Below, piece after piece: positions 41,877-51,481 of a stretch of 64,000 nucleotides of DNA. Source of the DNA: Eublepharis macularius (Eukaryota; Chordata; Lepidosauria; Squamata; Eublepharidae); the NCBI RefSeq assembly GCF_028583425.1, contig NC_072796.1:127259464-127323463 (forward strand), given 5' to 3'. The notes beneath the pieces are model-generated. The model did not search any database, was not told where the DNA came from, and saw only the letters and a program-made list of their open reading frames with translations. Every line of letters starts with the position of its first letter. Within the stretch, counting starts at the first letter, position 1. Both the position numbers and the translations under genes were made by a program.

Positions 41877-42093
41877 ACATATGGTGAATATGGAGAGTGA
41901 CCGTTCAACACCTGTTTTGGCTAGCAGATCAAGTGATAAATGCCGTATAAGAAAACCCTGCAGGACACCAGAACCACTTCTATGCAACCATGGTACTGCG
42001 GAATAAAACAATTCCAATTCGATTGTGGTGCTAGTTGCAACATTATCACAAGGCACCTAGTGAATCACAGCATTCCAACCAGATGTTAACAAC
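41877..42093 (+). pseudogene. Gypsy gag-pol remnant with protease-like active site
   Basis: Near 42017-42070 one frame reads D-C-G-A-S followed by CNIITRHLV. This is an aspartic-protease active-site pattern (D-T/S-G-A) with Thr changed to Cys, as in Ty3/Gypsy Pol. It is cut by a SINE at 42094. Confidence 0.6.
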
Positions 42094-42373
42094 TCAGTTT
42101 GGTGCCGTGGTTAAGAGCATGGGACTCTAATCTGGAGAGCCGGGTTTCATTCCCCACTCTTCCACTTGAAGCCAGCTGGGTGACCTTGGGCTAGTCACTC
42201 ACAGTTCTTTAAGAGCTCTCTCAGCCCCACCCACCTCACAGGGTGATTATTGTTGTGGGGATAATAATAGCATACTTTGTAAACTACTCTGAATGGCATT
42301 AAGTTGTCCTGAAGGGCAGTATATAAATTTAATGTTGTTGTTGTTGTTGTCGTCATCATCATCATCATCATCA
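42094..42373 (+). mobile_element. tRNA-derived SINE (family A) with microsatellite tail
   Basis: Complete head, body and tail: 'tttggtgccgtggttaagagc', 'gccgggtttcattccccac', 'agttgtcctgaagggcagt'. The tail has grown into (GTT)n(GTC)(ATC)n at 42335-42373. Confidence 0.86.
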
Positions 42374-42659
42374 CACTGTATTACCTAAGATGGCTGCTAC
42401 ATCCCAGCATTTGTCGAGCCAGGACTTACCATGGTTTGGTCTGAGAAACATTATTTCCCCCCCCCCAAATCTGGTGCCAGCCCAATAATATAGCAACCAA
42501 GACATTGCATTTAGCGCTGGCAGCTGACAGTCTGTTATCGCAACCAATCACAATATCTATAATAAGGAAAGGATCCATCTGTCCATCCATCTGTGGTATG
42601 CATAACTCCTCAGAAATTGAAGCTGTGAGTCTCAAAACTGGCCAATGACTTTAGGCCAA

Positions 42660-42837
42660 TTCAGGGCCGTCCTGGCAACAGGCGGGGGTGGGGTGGAGAC
42701 TTATCAGTTCATGGGGGCGGGGGGCTCACAACACATCACATTGCTGGCGACATGGTCACATCAGTTCCTGTGCCTCCAGAAATGATGTCAGTGTGTTGAT
42801 GGGCATGCTTTGGTATTTGGGGAAAAGTCTACAATTT
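42660..42837. repeat. Family G repeat, 5' part
   Basis: 'attcagggccgtcctggcaa' and 'cagaaatgatgtcagtgtgt'. The next element (SINE) separates it from a related part at 43120-43270. Confidence 0.45.
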
Positions 42838-43090
42838 AATAATAATATGAAGAAGAACAACATTTGATTTACATTCCTCCTTTCAGGACAACTTAACACC
42901 CACTCAGAGCAGTTTACAAATTATGTTATTATTATCCCCACAACAATCACCCTGTGAGGTGGGTGGGGCTCTGAGAGAGCTGTGACTAGCCCAAGGTCAC
43001 CCAGCTGGCTTCAAGTGGAGGAGTGGGGAATCAAACCCGGCTCTCCAGATTAGAGTCCTACCACTCTGAACCACTACACCAAACTGGCTC
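42838..43090 (-). mobile_element. tRNA-derived SINE (family A), antisense
   Basis: The tail 'aacatttgatttacattcct' comes first; the head 'caaacccggctctccagatt' and 'gaaccactacaccaaactgg' comes last. Confidence 0.84.
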
Positions 43091-43119
43091 CCCTAGCCAT
43101 AGTGTGTTACCGAAATACC

Positions 43120-43270
43120 ACAGCCCCCAGCAACATGCCAACATCACTTCTGAGAGCACATGGAGTGATGTCAGCATGTTGGGATGCTGAGCCCCCCTCC
43201 CCATTTCCCACCATTTTTTCCCCAGTAGACCAGCTGAGTGGTGGTGGTAAGTGGCCAGCAGGGGGAATGA
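43120..43270. repeat. Family G repeat, 3' part
   Basis: 'aacatcacttctgagagcac' and 'gtggccagcagggggaatga' show the same blocks as other copies. Confidence 0.4.
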
Positions 43271-43413
43271 CAAGCCTGGAATCAAAGCATTCTGGCTCAT
43301 GTAATCTCCAGAAACCCTCCCCTCCCCTGCTTTTTGCACAGGAAACCTTGTTCGTCTCTGGCAAGTAGTAAAGCTAGAAGCTTTAGAATCAGAACACCGT
43401 AGCCCATGTTATT

Positions 43414-44141
43414 GTCAGTGTCATGGCCCAGTCTGAGAGTGAGGTCTCCTCTGGAGGAGAGGAGCCTCGTGTAGCCAGCCAGGACTCCTCAGGAGAAGAG
43501 GAGCCCTGTGTAGCCAGCCCTAGCCCTGATTCAGCGGAAGCCAGCAATCAGGAGCAACAGCTGCTGGCTGATCAGAGCTTACAGCCAGCAGCTGAGGCAC
43601 CAGCACCCTCTAGCTCCAATACTACAGAGGAAGCTCAGCCAGGGACTTCTACAGGTGCAGCGCAGCCAAGAGCCTCCACCCCCCCAGATTCACCCATGCC
43701 CAAGGAACGCCGCAGGCAGCGCCAGAGACTGGAACTGCAGGAGAGACGGCGCAGTGCTCGCCTCTTAAGCCAACGCCAGCTGCTGGAGAGTGATGATGAG
43801 TAGTGGCAGGATAGAGCCCCAGCAGCTGGCTGAAAACCACGCCTGGCTATAAGAGCCAGTCTGGAGGAACTGCTGGGTGTGGAAGCAATGTGTCTGCTGT
43901 CTCCAAGCAGTCTGTGTTTTGTGAACCTTGCCCGTGCCTGCTTTTGGACCTGACGCTATCGGTGACTGACCTTGGACTGTGCCTGACCTTGCTCTTGGAC
44001 TCTGGACTCACTCCTGGCTTTATCTCATGCTCTGACCACCGGTTTGACTTGGCTTTTGCTCTTGGAACTCCCCTTTGACTTTGGCCTTAAGGTTTGGACT
44101 TGAACCACCCTGCTTGGGCTGGCCCAGCCTGTGACAGTCAG
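43414..44141 (+). mobile_element. Solo LTR with 5-bp TSD
   Basis: The LTR body 43419-44136 (718 bp) begins TGTCATGGCCCAG and ends GCCCAGCCTGTGACA. The ends TG...CA are inverted (tgtca and tgaca). Both flanks are gtcag (43414-43418 and 44137-44141). A TATA-like 'ggctataagagcc' lies at 43845-43857. No internal gag-pol follows, so it is a solo LTR left by LTR-LTR recombination. The superfamily is probably Gypsy. Confidence 0.85.
43423..43803 (+). CDS. 126-codon ORF inside the LTR, function unknown
   Basis: The ATG lies 4 bases into the LTR and the frame stays open to TAG, which lies just upstream of the TATA-like box. The protein is acidic and Ser/Glu/Gln-rich with two similar segments near the N-terminus (GEEPRVAS and EEEPCVAS). 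It has a Pro/Thr-rich middle and a strongly basic Arg-rich tract at residues about 95-117, then an acidic tail (ESDDE). No signal peptide or membrane segment. It may be a leader protein read from a full-length copy's 3' LTR, or chance openness of GC-rich repeat DNA. Confidence 0.4.
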   Translation: MAQSESEVSSGGEEPRVASQDSSGEEEPCVASPSPDSAEASNQEQQLLADQSLQPAAEAPAPSSSNTTEEAQPGTSTGAAQPRASTPPDSPMPKERRRQRQRLELQERRRSARLLSQRQLLESDDE

Positions 44142-44782
44142 ACAAAACTCCCCAGCCCGCTGTTTGCAATGGAAACTAAAAGTTGTCTGTGGCAGCTATA
44201 ACTCATCTGAAAATAAAGACTGGAGCCTCAAAATTGACCACTGGCTTGAGGGAGATTGTGGGTGTTGCATTACCAAATATGAAGGGAACTAAAACATCCT
44301 GGCCCACACAATCTCCAGAAACCCTCCCACCACTACCACCTCTGCTTTTTGCATTGTTCACCTCAGTTGTCTCTGATAATTATAACTTATCCAAAAATAA
44401 AGCGAGGAGCCTCAACCTTTGCCCTGTGCTTCAGAATGATGGTGGGAGTTGCCGTGCCGTGTCATTGTGACCAACAACACACACACACACACACACACAC
44501 ACCTGTTATTTCCAATGGATGCTGAGGTATTCTGTTTGTTTCAGGCATAACTCCTCAGAATATAAAGCCTAGAGTCTCAAAACTGACCACCGGCTTTAGG
44601 AAGATTGTGGATGTGGCAGTGCCAAAAATGAAGGAAACCTGACTCTTGTGGCACACATCCACAACACCCATCTGCTATTTGCAATGGGAACAAAGGCTTA
44701 TTCAGGACTCAGAGACAGGGAGGCTAGAAAATATCCCCTCTCTGACAAAACAATGAGAGTTTAACCACTTCCCTGGCCGATC
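44142..44782. other. Non-genic stretch with internal direct repeats
   Basis: A block of about 175-190 bp ('gcataactc..c.gaa.ataaag', 'ctcaaaattgaccactggctt', 'gaaggaa') recurs near 44195, 44380 and 44545, and an earlier version lies near 42600 and 43260. This is a degenerate tandem repeat. (CA)n lies at 44477-44502. Confidence 0.5.
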
Positions 44783-44945
44783 AGCACCTGTGTGGTATAG
44801 TGGTTCAAATGTCACACTAGGGTCAAGGAGCACCAGGTTCAAATCCCCACTCTGCCCCTGGAAGTTGCTGGCAGACCTTGGGCCACTCAGACACACTCAA
44901 CCAGACCTACTTCACAGGGTTGTTGTGAGCATCAAAGGGAAGAGA
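44783..44945 (+). mobile_element. tRNA-derived SINE (third variant)
   Basis: 'gtgtggtatagtggttcaaa' and 'ggttcaaatccccactctgc' are good A and B boxes; then 'gcagaccttgggccactcag' and 'tacttcacagggttgttgtg'. It lacks the L2-like tail. Confidence 0.75.
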
Positions 44946-45714
44946 GTGTTGGAAGAGGGGGACTCAGTGCTGTCCCTTTCCACAGGTTTCAGAGGGGGAC
45001 AAACCAAAGAGTTAGAAAGACAGAGAGGTCAGGGTGCTCTGTTTACTGTTTACTGCTCTGACTGTCCTTTGATACATAGATTGCTATTCTCAGGACTTCC
45101 TCCTCCTTCTTACTCTTCTCTTCCTGGCTTTGTTCCAGGCACCGTCTCTCTCCTTCTCCTCCCTCCATCTTGGAACCATGGTTTCAGCACTTGTCCTGCC
45201 ATCCATGTCCATCCTTAGACTAGACAGGTAGATAGGATCTGTCTCCTATCAGAGTATGGAGTTCCTACAGTAAAGAACTTTTATTTCCTTTCTAAATATA
45301 AGCAAGACATGCTTTGTTATTTTCACTCCTGTACACACACCAGCCAGCAGAACCAGCTCACCATCACCTATAATCATGCTTGCATTGCTAAATAATAGAC
45401 TCTGTTAATGTCCCTAACATGGAATCCTTTAATTAGGTTTCTGGGGCCAACATATGATTTATTTATCAGAGAGAACAATATGAGCAGGGTATGACATTTG
45501 TCATAAAGCTAATTTTGGTTACTATTTGCCAAAATGAAATGGACGCTGTTGCCTCATCCATTGTTGCCGCAGCAATTTTGGCAGAAGGAAAAACCGCTCA
45601 TTCAGTATTCTTATTTGTGTTTCATATGGCAAGTGCAGGAAGCTATGGAGTTGGTTAGAGGAGTGGGCAGGGGTAGATCCTAAACATGTCTGCAAACTAT
45701 ACAAAATGAATGAT
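44946..45714. other. Non-genic stretch
   Basis: No gene recognised. Pyrimidine-rich at 45095-45175. Confidence 0.4.
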
Positions 45715-46015
45715 TCAGGAGGGGCTTTTTAATACTGTGCTGTAGGGAACTGATCCAGAGAGATATGTTGGGTAAAGGGATAGGAACTGTAGACTATACC
45801 GCTGCCTGCTGCCTGCTGCTGTAAGTACCCTCTTACTGGATAGTTCCATATTGTTTAATAAACCATGCCACTTTACTTACATATTATTTCAGCATTGTTT
45901 CAGCTCTGTATCGGATTTCTGCTTGATTGTAGTAACTTACACTGTGTAATCCATGAGTCTCAGTGACGCTCGGACTATAAAAAATATAAATAAAAAAATT
46001 TAAAAAAATAAATCC
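45715..46015 (+). mobile_element. L2-like LINE 3' end
   Basis: Shares 'cagctctgtatcggatttct' and 'atgagtctcagtgacgctcgg' followed by 'actataaa' with 13251-13745. It ends in an A/T-rich tail. Confidence 0.62.
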
Positions 46016-46157
46016 TCTAGTCTTGAATAAAAGAATAGGACTTCTGACAGCAGAGGGCATGATATTCAGATAGGCACACCACTATTTAGAAATTTAGCAC
46101 ACTAGAAACCCTCAAAAGCCCTCCATATCAACACGGTTCTTGATAACCTTCTGTAAT

Positions 46158-46248
46158 TCCAGCAGGATTTGAGCGTAGTGGCACCTTAGAGACCAATAAG
46201 ATTTTCAGGGTGTAAGCTTTCCAGAGTCAGAGCTCCCTTCTTCAGACA
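46158..46248 (-). mobile_element. Family H2 fragment
   Basis: Antisense 'agcaggatttgagcgtagtg', 'gagaccaataagattttcag' and 'agctcccttcttcag'. The hammerhead core is decayed. Confidence 0.55.
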
Positions 46249-46280
46249 CCTACTATCTATAAGTCCACATAGCCTTTTAG

Positions 46281-46425
46281 ATCTAGCTCAGTGTAGTGGT
46301 TAGAAAGTGGGACTAAGGTCTGTGAGGCCCAGATTCAAATCCCCATTCTGCTATGGAAGCTTATTGGATGACCTGGAGCCAGTCACTCGGCCTAACCCAG
46401 TTTGCAAGTTTATTGTTTTGAGGCT
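46281..46425 (+). mobile_element. tRNA-derived SINE (third variant)
   Basis: 'ctagctcagtgtagtggtta' and 'gattcaaatccccattctgc' then 'gcctaacccagtttgc'. Confidence 0.68.
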
Positions 46426-47055
46426 AAAATAGAGGAGCAGGGAAGACAACAAGATGTATGTAGATATGCTTCACAGGTGCTTATGGAATGTTCATTCCTG
46501 TTGGTAGCTATCAGCTCAGAAATGTACATGACCTACACGAAATTATACGTTTTCAGGTGCAAATGTGAATTTTTACCCATTCCACAAACTAAAAAAAGGG
46601 ATTGTGGAAAGAACCTGGTATGGTGCCAAACACATAAATAACTCTCTTCCCATATACTTCTCAGCAAGGTTGTAGTGCTGATTCAGGCTGCAGACAATTT
46701 TTTGTGATGTTCCTTTTGGTTTCTCTATTGTGGAGGCATGTCTGAGGCTATTAAATCATGCTCTGCTCTGCAGACTTATCTAGAACTTGGCTTCATTTAA
46801 ACACAGAAATTCTTCACCTTGAGTTATGTCTCTAACTATAGGGAAGAAAAGATATGCAACTCAGTTCTGAGCTTGTGCGCAGCACAGTTCAGCCCAAACT
46901 TAGAATCTATCTTCAGTGCTAATATTCAGCTCAGGAACATGTGAAGTTCTAAACAAGAATAGAATGCATGTGACTCCATCTTCCCTCCCCATCAAGTATA
47001 GAGAAAGATGGTTATGGAGAAAGACGTAGTTCAGTGCAATGGTTTTCAATGAGTG
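46426..47055. other. Non-genic stretch
   Basis: No gene or repeat recognised. Confidence 0.4.
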
Positions 47056-47263
47056 TGAGAGCCAACCTACAAGTGACGCCTCACACAGGTTGGACACTTG
47101 TCAGCTTCCCTCAAGTTTTGATGGGAAATGTAGGCGCCCTGGTTTTACAGCTTGGCTCTCCATTACAGATGCAAGACCAGGATGCCTACATTTCCCATCA
47201 AAACTTGAGGGAAGCCGACTAGTGTCCAACCTGTGGAAGACGTCACTTGTAGTTTGGCTCTGA
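47056..47263. mobile_element. Palindromic MITE, TNA-target family, copy 5 (TSD TGA)
   Basis: Body 47059-47260 (202 bp), flanked by tga. Arms 'cttccctcaagttttgatgg' and 'ccatcaaaacttgagggaag'. Confidence 0.8.
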
Positions 47264-47422
47264 GTGTTCAGTGGTTTTTAAAGTATGGTCTGGGGAATGC
47301 TAGAGTTCCTCAGAAACTTCTCAAGGGTCCCTAAAGAAGAAGTTCAGTAATTGTGGAGAGATTCCCTGAAGGACAGCTGGTGAACTTCTCTGATCTTTCT
47401 CTGCTATGGCGTCCATGGTGCA

Positions 47423-47640
47423 GGGGTAGCGGGATTGGAGTCCAGTGGCACCTCAGAGACCAACAAGATTTTCAGAGTATGAGTTTTCAAGATTCAAAAC
47501 TTGGTATCAGAAGAAAGATGCTCTGATTCTCCAGAGCTCATACCATGAAGGTCTTGTTGGTCTCTGAGGTGCCACTGGACTCCAGTCCTGCTGTTCTACT
47601 GTAGACCAACACGGCTACCTATCTGAAACTTTAAAAACTA
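47423..47640. mobile_element. Family H2 palindrome
   Basis: Minus arm 47423-47500 and plus arm 47540-47632 are inverted ('gtggcacctcagagaccaac' and 'gttggtctctgaggtgccac'). The 3' end 'gtagaccaacacggctacc' is intact. Confidence 0.62.
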
Positions 47641-47852
47641 GGGCTCCTGGAAATAGTTACTGATGGGGCCAGCCCAGAACTTGTGAAGTATTAATGACAA
47701 AAAGGAGAAGTTTCTCTGAGCACGTGCAGAGTCCCTTTCCTATTCCACAGAGCTATCCACACTGGCCTCTGGAACCATTTTGCATCAAGAGGCAGGGGCT
47801 GAAATATTGGGCAGAACACCCTGAAGTGACAAAAAAAGATTGTTTGTTTTAA

Positions 47853-48115
47853 AACAGCAGAATTTGAGTCCAGTGGCACCTTAGAGACCAACGAGGTTTT
47901 CAGGGTATAAGCTTTTAAGAGCCAAAACTCCTTTATTTATTTATAGACAGTTTATATACAGATCTGTGTGTGAGTTTCTGTGTGTATACACATTTATATA
48001 CAATTCTGAAGGGAGCTTTGACTTTCAAAAACTTGTATCCTGAAAATCTTGTCGGTCTCTAAGGTGCCTCTGGACTCAAATCCTGCTGTTCTACTGCAGA
48101 CCAACATGGCCTGAA
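47853..48115. mobile_element. Family H2 palindrome with long spacer
   Basis: Minus arm 47853-47935 and plus arm 48005-48115, separated by an AT-rich spacer with TATATACA and TGTGTG runs. Ends 'actgcagaccaacatggcc'. Confidence 0.58.
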
Positions 48116-48227
48116 ACAGTAGAGGAGTGTAAACGTTCTTCACATCCCTGTACGTGGCGGCAGTGAAGTCCAAAAGGCCAAATGTCCTGAATGAACATCT
48201 CAGACCCTCTGACTGATGGATCAGGAA

Positions 48228-48428
48228 AGGGGCCATGGCTCAGTGGGAGAACATCTGCCTTGCATGCAAAAGGTCCCAGGTTCAATCCTCAGCATCTTCA
48301 GTTAAAAGGATCAACTAGGAGCTGATGTGAAAGGCTGAGATCCTGGAGAGTTGCTGCCATCTGAGTAGATAATGCTATTTTGATGGACCAAAGATCTGAT
48401 TCAGTATAAGGTTGCTTCATGTGTCCAT
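48228..48428 (+). mobile_element. tRNA-derived SINE (family B)
   Basis: 'gccatggctcagtgggagaa', 'aggttcaatcctcagcatct', 'tgatggaccaaagatctgat' and 'tataaggttgcttcatgtgt': full-length and well kept. Confidence 0.82.
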
Positions 48429-49401
48429 GTGAGTTAATGTGGAAAGAAAATGGAATCTGTCCGGAAGTCTCTGGTAGCTCACAGGGTGAAATAGAAAGGG
48501 AGATATCCAAACCAAAACAGCCAAAATTTGAAATGTGCAAACAGATGGACGCCTAAATATGAATGGATCTCGCATCGCATCTGCTGTGGCCCTCAGATGT
48601 ACATCGGAATGTGTTTTGGATTGATGCCAGTTTTTTTCCCCATTCAAGTAGTGATAAGTTTGTCTCCTCTGCTTCTTTCCTTCACTAGACTAGGGTGACC
48701 TCAGCGGGGGCAAGTTCTTGTTGCCAAGGACAGTCGTGAAATAAATATTTCAGCTTTCCAAAATATCACCGTTGAAAGACTTACAGGAGGTAGTAGATGT
48801 TCATAACCTGTCAAAATTGCTCCTGTTTATCTTAAGCTTCAGATTGCAACAATAAGTCAACGTTTCCTGTGAGTGATAGCTAAATTTTGCAACAAATATC
48901 AAGAAATAAATATTAGCTAACTTGATATGCACAGCTCGTGTTATTTATTAGACACCACATACTGCGCAAGCAAAGGGAGACATGAGAAGAATGCATTACA
49001 AAACAGAGTTTGATGTCAGATGTTTGCTAAAAAATGGGCCAGGCAGTTATCTTCCAGTTGGTATTCTCAAGGTTTCTTCCATAGGTTCCACAGCCAGATA
49101 AGTTGTGCAATGAAATGTAATTTGTTTTTTGATGAAAATTGGTACCACTCTGCACTCTCTTCTTTAATTAAACTGCATCGGAAATAAGATGTGCGGATTT
49201 TAAAATGTAAAATTAAACATTGGGAGGAATGTTGCTGGGAAGTTAGAACCTCTTGGAGGTTTTATAGAGGAAAAGAAGGTGGGTTAGGCACAGGCTGAAA
49301 AGGGAACCTTGGCTCACAGTGGGAACCCAAAGCGGCACGCAACGTTCTCCCCTTCTCAGTTTTATCCTAACAACAAACAACAAACAATAAACAACAATAA
49401 C
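48429..49401. other. Non-genic stretch
   Basis: No gene or repeat recognised. Repeat-poor at 48650-49250. Confidence 0.4.
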
Positions 49402-49878
49402 TGTGCACACAGGGCTCATTTGGAGGGGGAACGCACAGGAATGCAGTTCCAGCAGTTCCCCAAAGAGGTCACATGACAGGTGGCCCCGCCCACCTGACTC
49501 TCAGCCATTTTGGGCCCGTTTCAGCCTGGATTGGGACCAAAACAGCCCAGATTGGGCCTCTGACGGGTGGCGGATCACTCTCCTGCTCAGCAGCAGCCCG
49601 ATCCTGACCATTTTGGGCCCCTTTTTGGCCATTTTCAGCCCCTTTTTGCCATTTTGGGCTCAATTTCAATACTGACTGGCCAGGATTGGGTCCAAAACAG
49701 CCAGGATAGGTGATGTCAGGGGGATGTAGCATATGCAAATCAGGTATGCTAATGATACACTTTGGTGATGTCAAGGGGTGTGGTATATGCTAATGAGTTA
49801 TGCTAATGAGTTATGCTAATGAGTTATGCTAATGAGTTCCTCCAGCTCTTTTTCTATGAAATGACCCCTGTGTGCACA
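49402..49878 (-). mobile_element. hAT-type MITE, copy 2 (octamer-containing family), 8-bp TSD
   Basis: The body 49410-49870 begins cagggctcatttggaggggg and ends ctatgaaatgacccctg. Perfect 8-bp duplications tgtgcaca lie at 49402-49409 and 49871-49878. A 13-bp unit, tgctaatgagtta, is repeated about four times at 49787-49840; the copy at 56.7 kb has fewer. It is non-coding. Confidence 0.87.
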
Positions 49879-49899
49879 TATAACACTCTTGAAGACAGA

Positions 49900-50175
49900 T
49901 CAATGCTCCACTCAAAGCAGTGAACAAAGTCAGTGTCATTATTATCCCCACAATACAGCTGGAGAGCTGGGGCTGAGAGGAGTGGCTCACCTAAGGCCAT
50001 CTGCTAGGCTCACGGCAGTAGTGGGATTTGAACCAGCAGAGTGCTGATTTGCAATCCAACCAAAGGTTAGGCTAAGAGTGTGTGACTGGCCCAAGGTCAC
50101 CCAATGAGCTTCTACTGCAGAGTGGGGATTTCCCAGATAATAGTCTGACACTTGAACTGTTACACCATGCTGGAT
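49900..50175 (-). mobile_element. Two antisense tRNA-derived SINE fragments
   Basis: 49900-50047 is antisense to the 37.3-kb variant ('actcaaagcagtgaacaaag' ... 'gtagtgggatttgaaccagc'). 50062-50175 is the third variant ('ggcccaaggtcacccaatga' ... 'cttgaactgttacaccatgc'). Confidence 0.68.
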
Positions 50176-50927
50176 TTCATATGTTATAGTACAGTGGCAT
50201 ATGACAGTACAGCAGGTTAACAAAACTCCTTCTCCCTGGCAAAGCTAGTATTCAAAAAGAAAGAGGGAGGGAGGGATTGCTTAATCTTAACCCTGGCACT
50301 AATTTCCCCTCCAATCTCCTTGCACTGTTGTTGATTTTACCAACACATGTAAGGTCCAGGAGAATTAATGGGGCTATGCTCCCTGCATCTTTCTCCAAGT
50401 AAAAGTTATTGGCCACAATGGCCAAACAGATTTTGATTCCTGCTGGGAGTGGCTGCATCTTTATCTGGTGTCTCAGCTTTAAACATTCTGCCTTGAGTGA
50501 CTGTGCTAGGAGTTTAGACTGTTGACCAACTCTACGCTCAATATGGTATTGCTGTCAGCTTCACCAATACACTCAAACCTCTTCACCATGTTGTACAGCC
50601 AAGGGGAGGGGGGAGTCAAATGGAAAGAGCATAATTCTGAATAGGATTGCATTATTGGGGATTGGGCTGTAGTTGTGAAAAGAAAGGTTTGAGGAGTGGC
50701 CCATCAAGCATTTTTTTCAGGATTCCCAAGACACCATCTTTGTGAGCTTCCCTTAAACATCTTTCTGGGTTCTGCTGGAGACTGTATGTTAGACACACAA
50801 AAAAAATCTTTAATCTGATCCAACAAGGAACTCCTTCATATACTCATATGATGGCACAGTTGCCACATACTTTGCAAGTACCTGATACATGTATCATCTG
50901 TCCATGATCTGATGAAAAGCCTGTGTG
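50176..50927. other. Non-genic stretch
   Basis: No gene recognised. Confidence 0.4.
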
Positions 50928-51481
50928 GGTATCAGGGCCGGATCGACGGGAGGGCAGGGGGGGTAGTCTGCCCCCGGCACCACCAAAGAGGGGGCACCGG
51001 GTGCAGCTGCCAGCCCCGGGAGTGTGCGGGCAGCAGGACAGGGGGCAGGCAAAAGGCAGCGTTGGTGGCTGGGAGGCCGCCTGTGCCATTCACCTGCACC
51101 GCAGGACAGGGGGCGCGCGGCAAGCTGGCCACCCCCTGCTCTGCGGGGCAGGCAAAAGGCAGCACGGGTGGCTGGGAAGCTGCCCGCGCTATTCACCTGC
51201 CCTGCAGGACAGGGGGCATGCAGCAAGCTGGCTGCCCCCTGTCTTGCGGGGCAGGTGAATGGTGCGAGCGGCCTCCCAGCCACTCACACTGCTGCCGCCA
51301 GCTCCGTGGCACACTAGGACAGCCAGCTTGCCACAGGGCAGCACGCGCCACCCTGTGTGATGATGTCACAGAAGTGACATCAACACTCAGCACCAGTAGT
51401 GTGTGCGTGCTGTGTGCATGCGCGAGTGGCCAGTCTTCAGTTGCCCTGGGCACCAGCAACCGTAGATCCGGCCCTGGGTAT
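50928..51481. mobile_element. GC-rich DNA element (cagggccggatc ends), 5-bp TSD
   Basis: The body 50933-51476 begins cagggccggatcgacgg and ends ccgtagatccggccctg. Both flanks read ggtat. Inside, a GC-rich unit of about 65 bp ('aggacagggggc', 'gcaggcaaaaggcagc', 'ggtggctgggagg') is repeated three to four times, some inverted. Frames of over 100 codons here on both strands arise from the repeats. Superfamily not resolved. Confidence 0.7.

Noticed and set aside
42338-42373. CRISPR-like array
   Set aside because: Simple trinucleotide microsatellite in a SINE tail; no spacer structure anywhere in the window.
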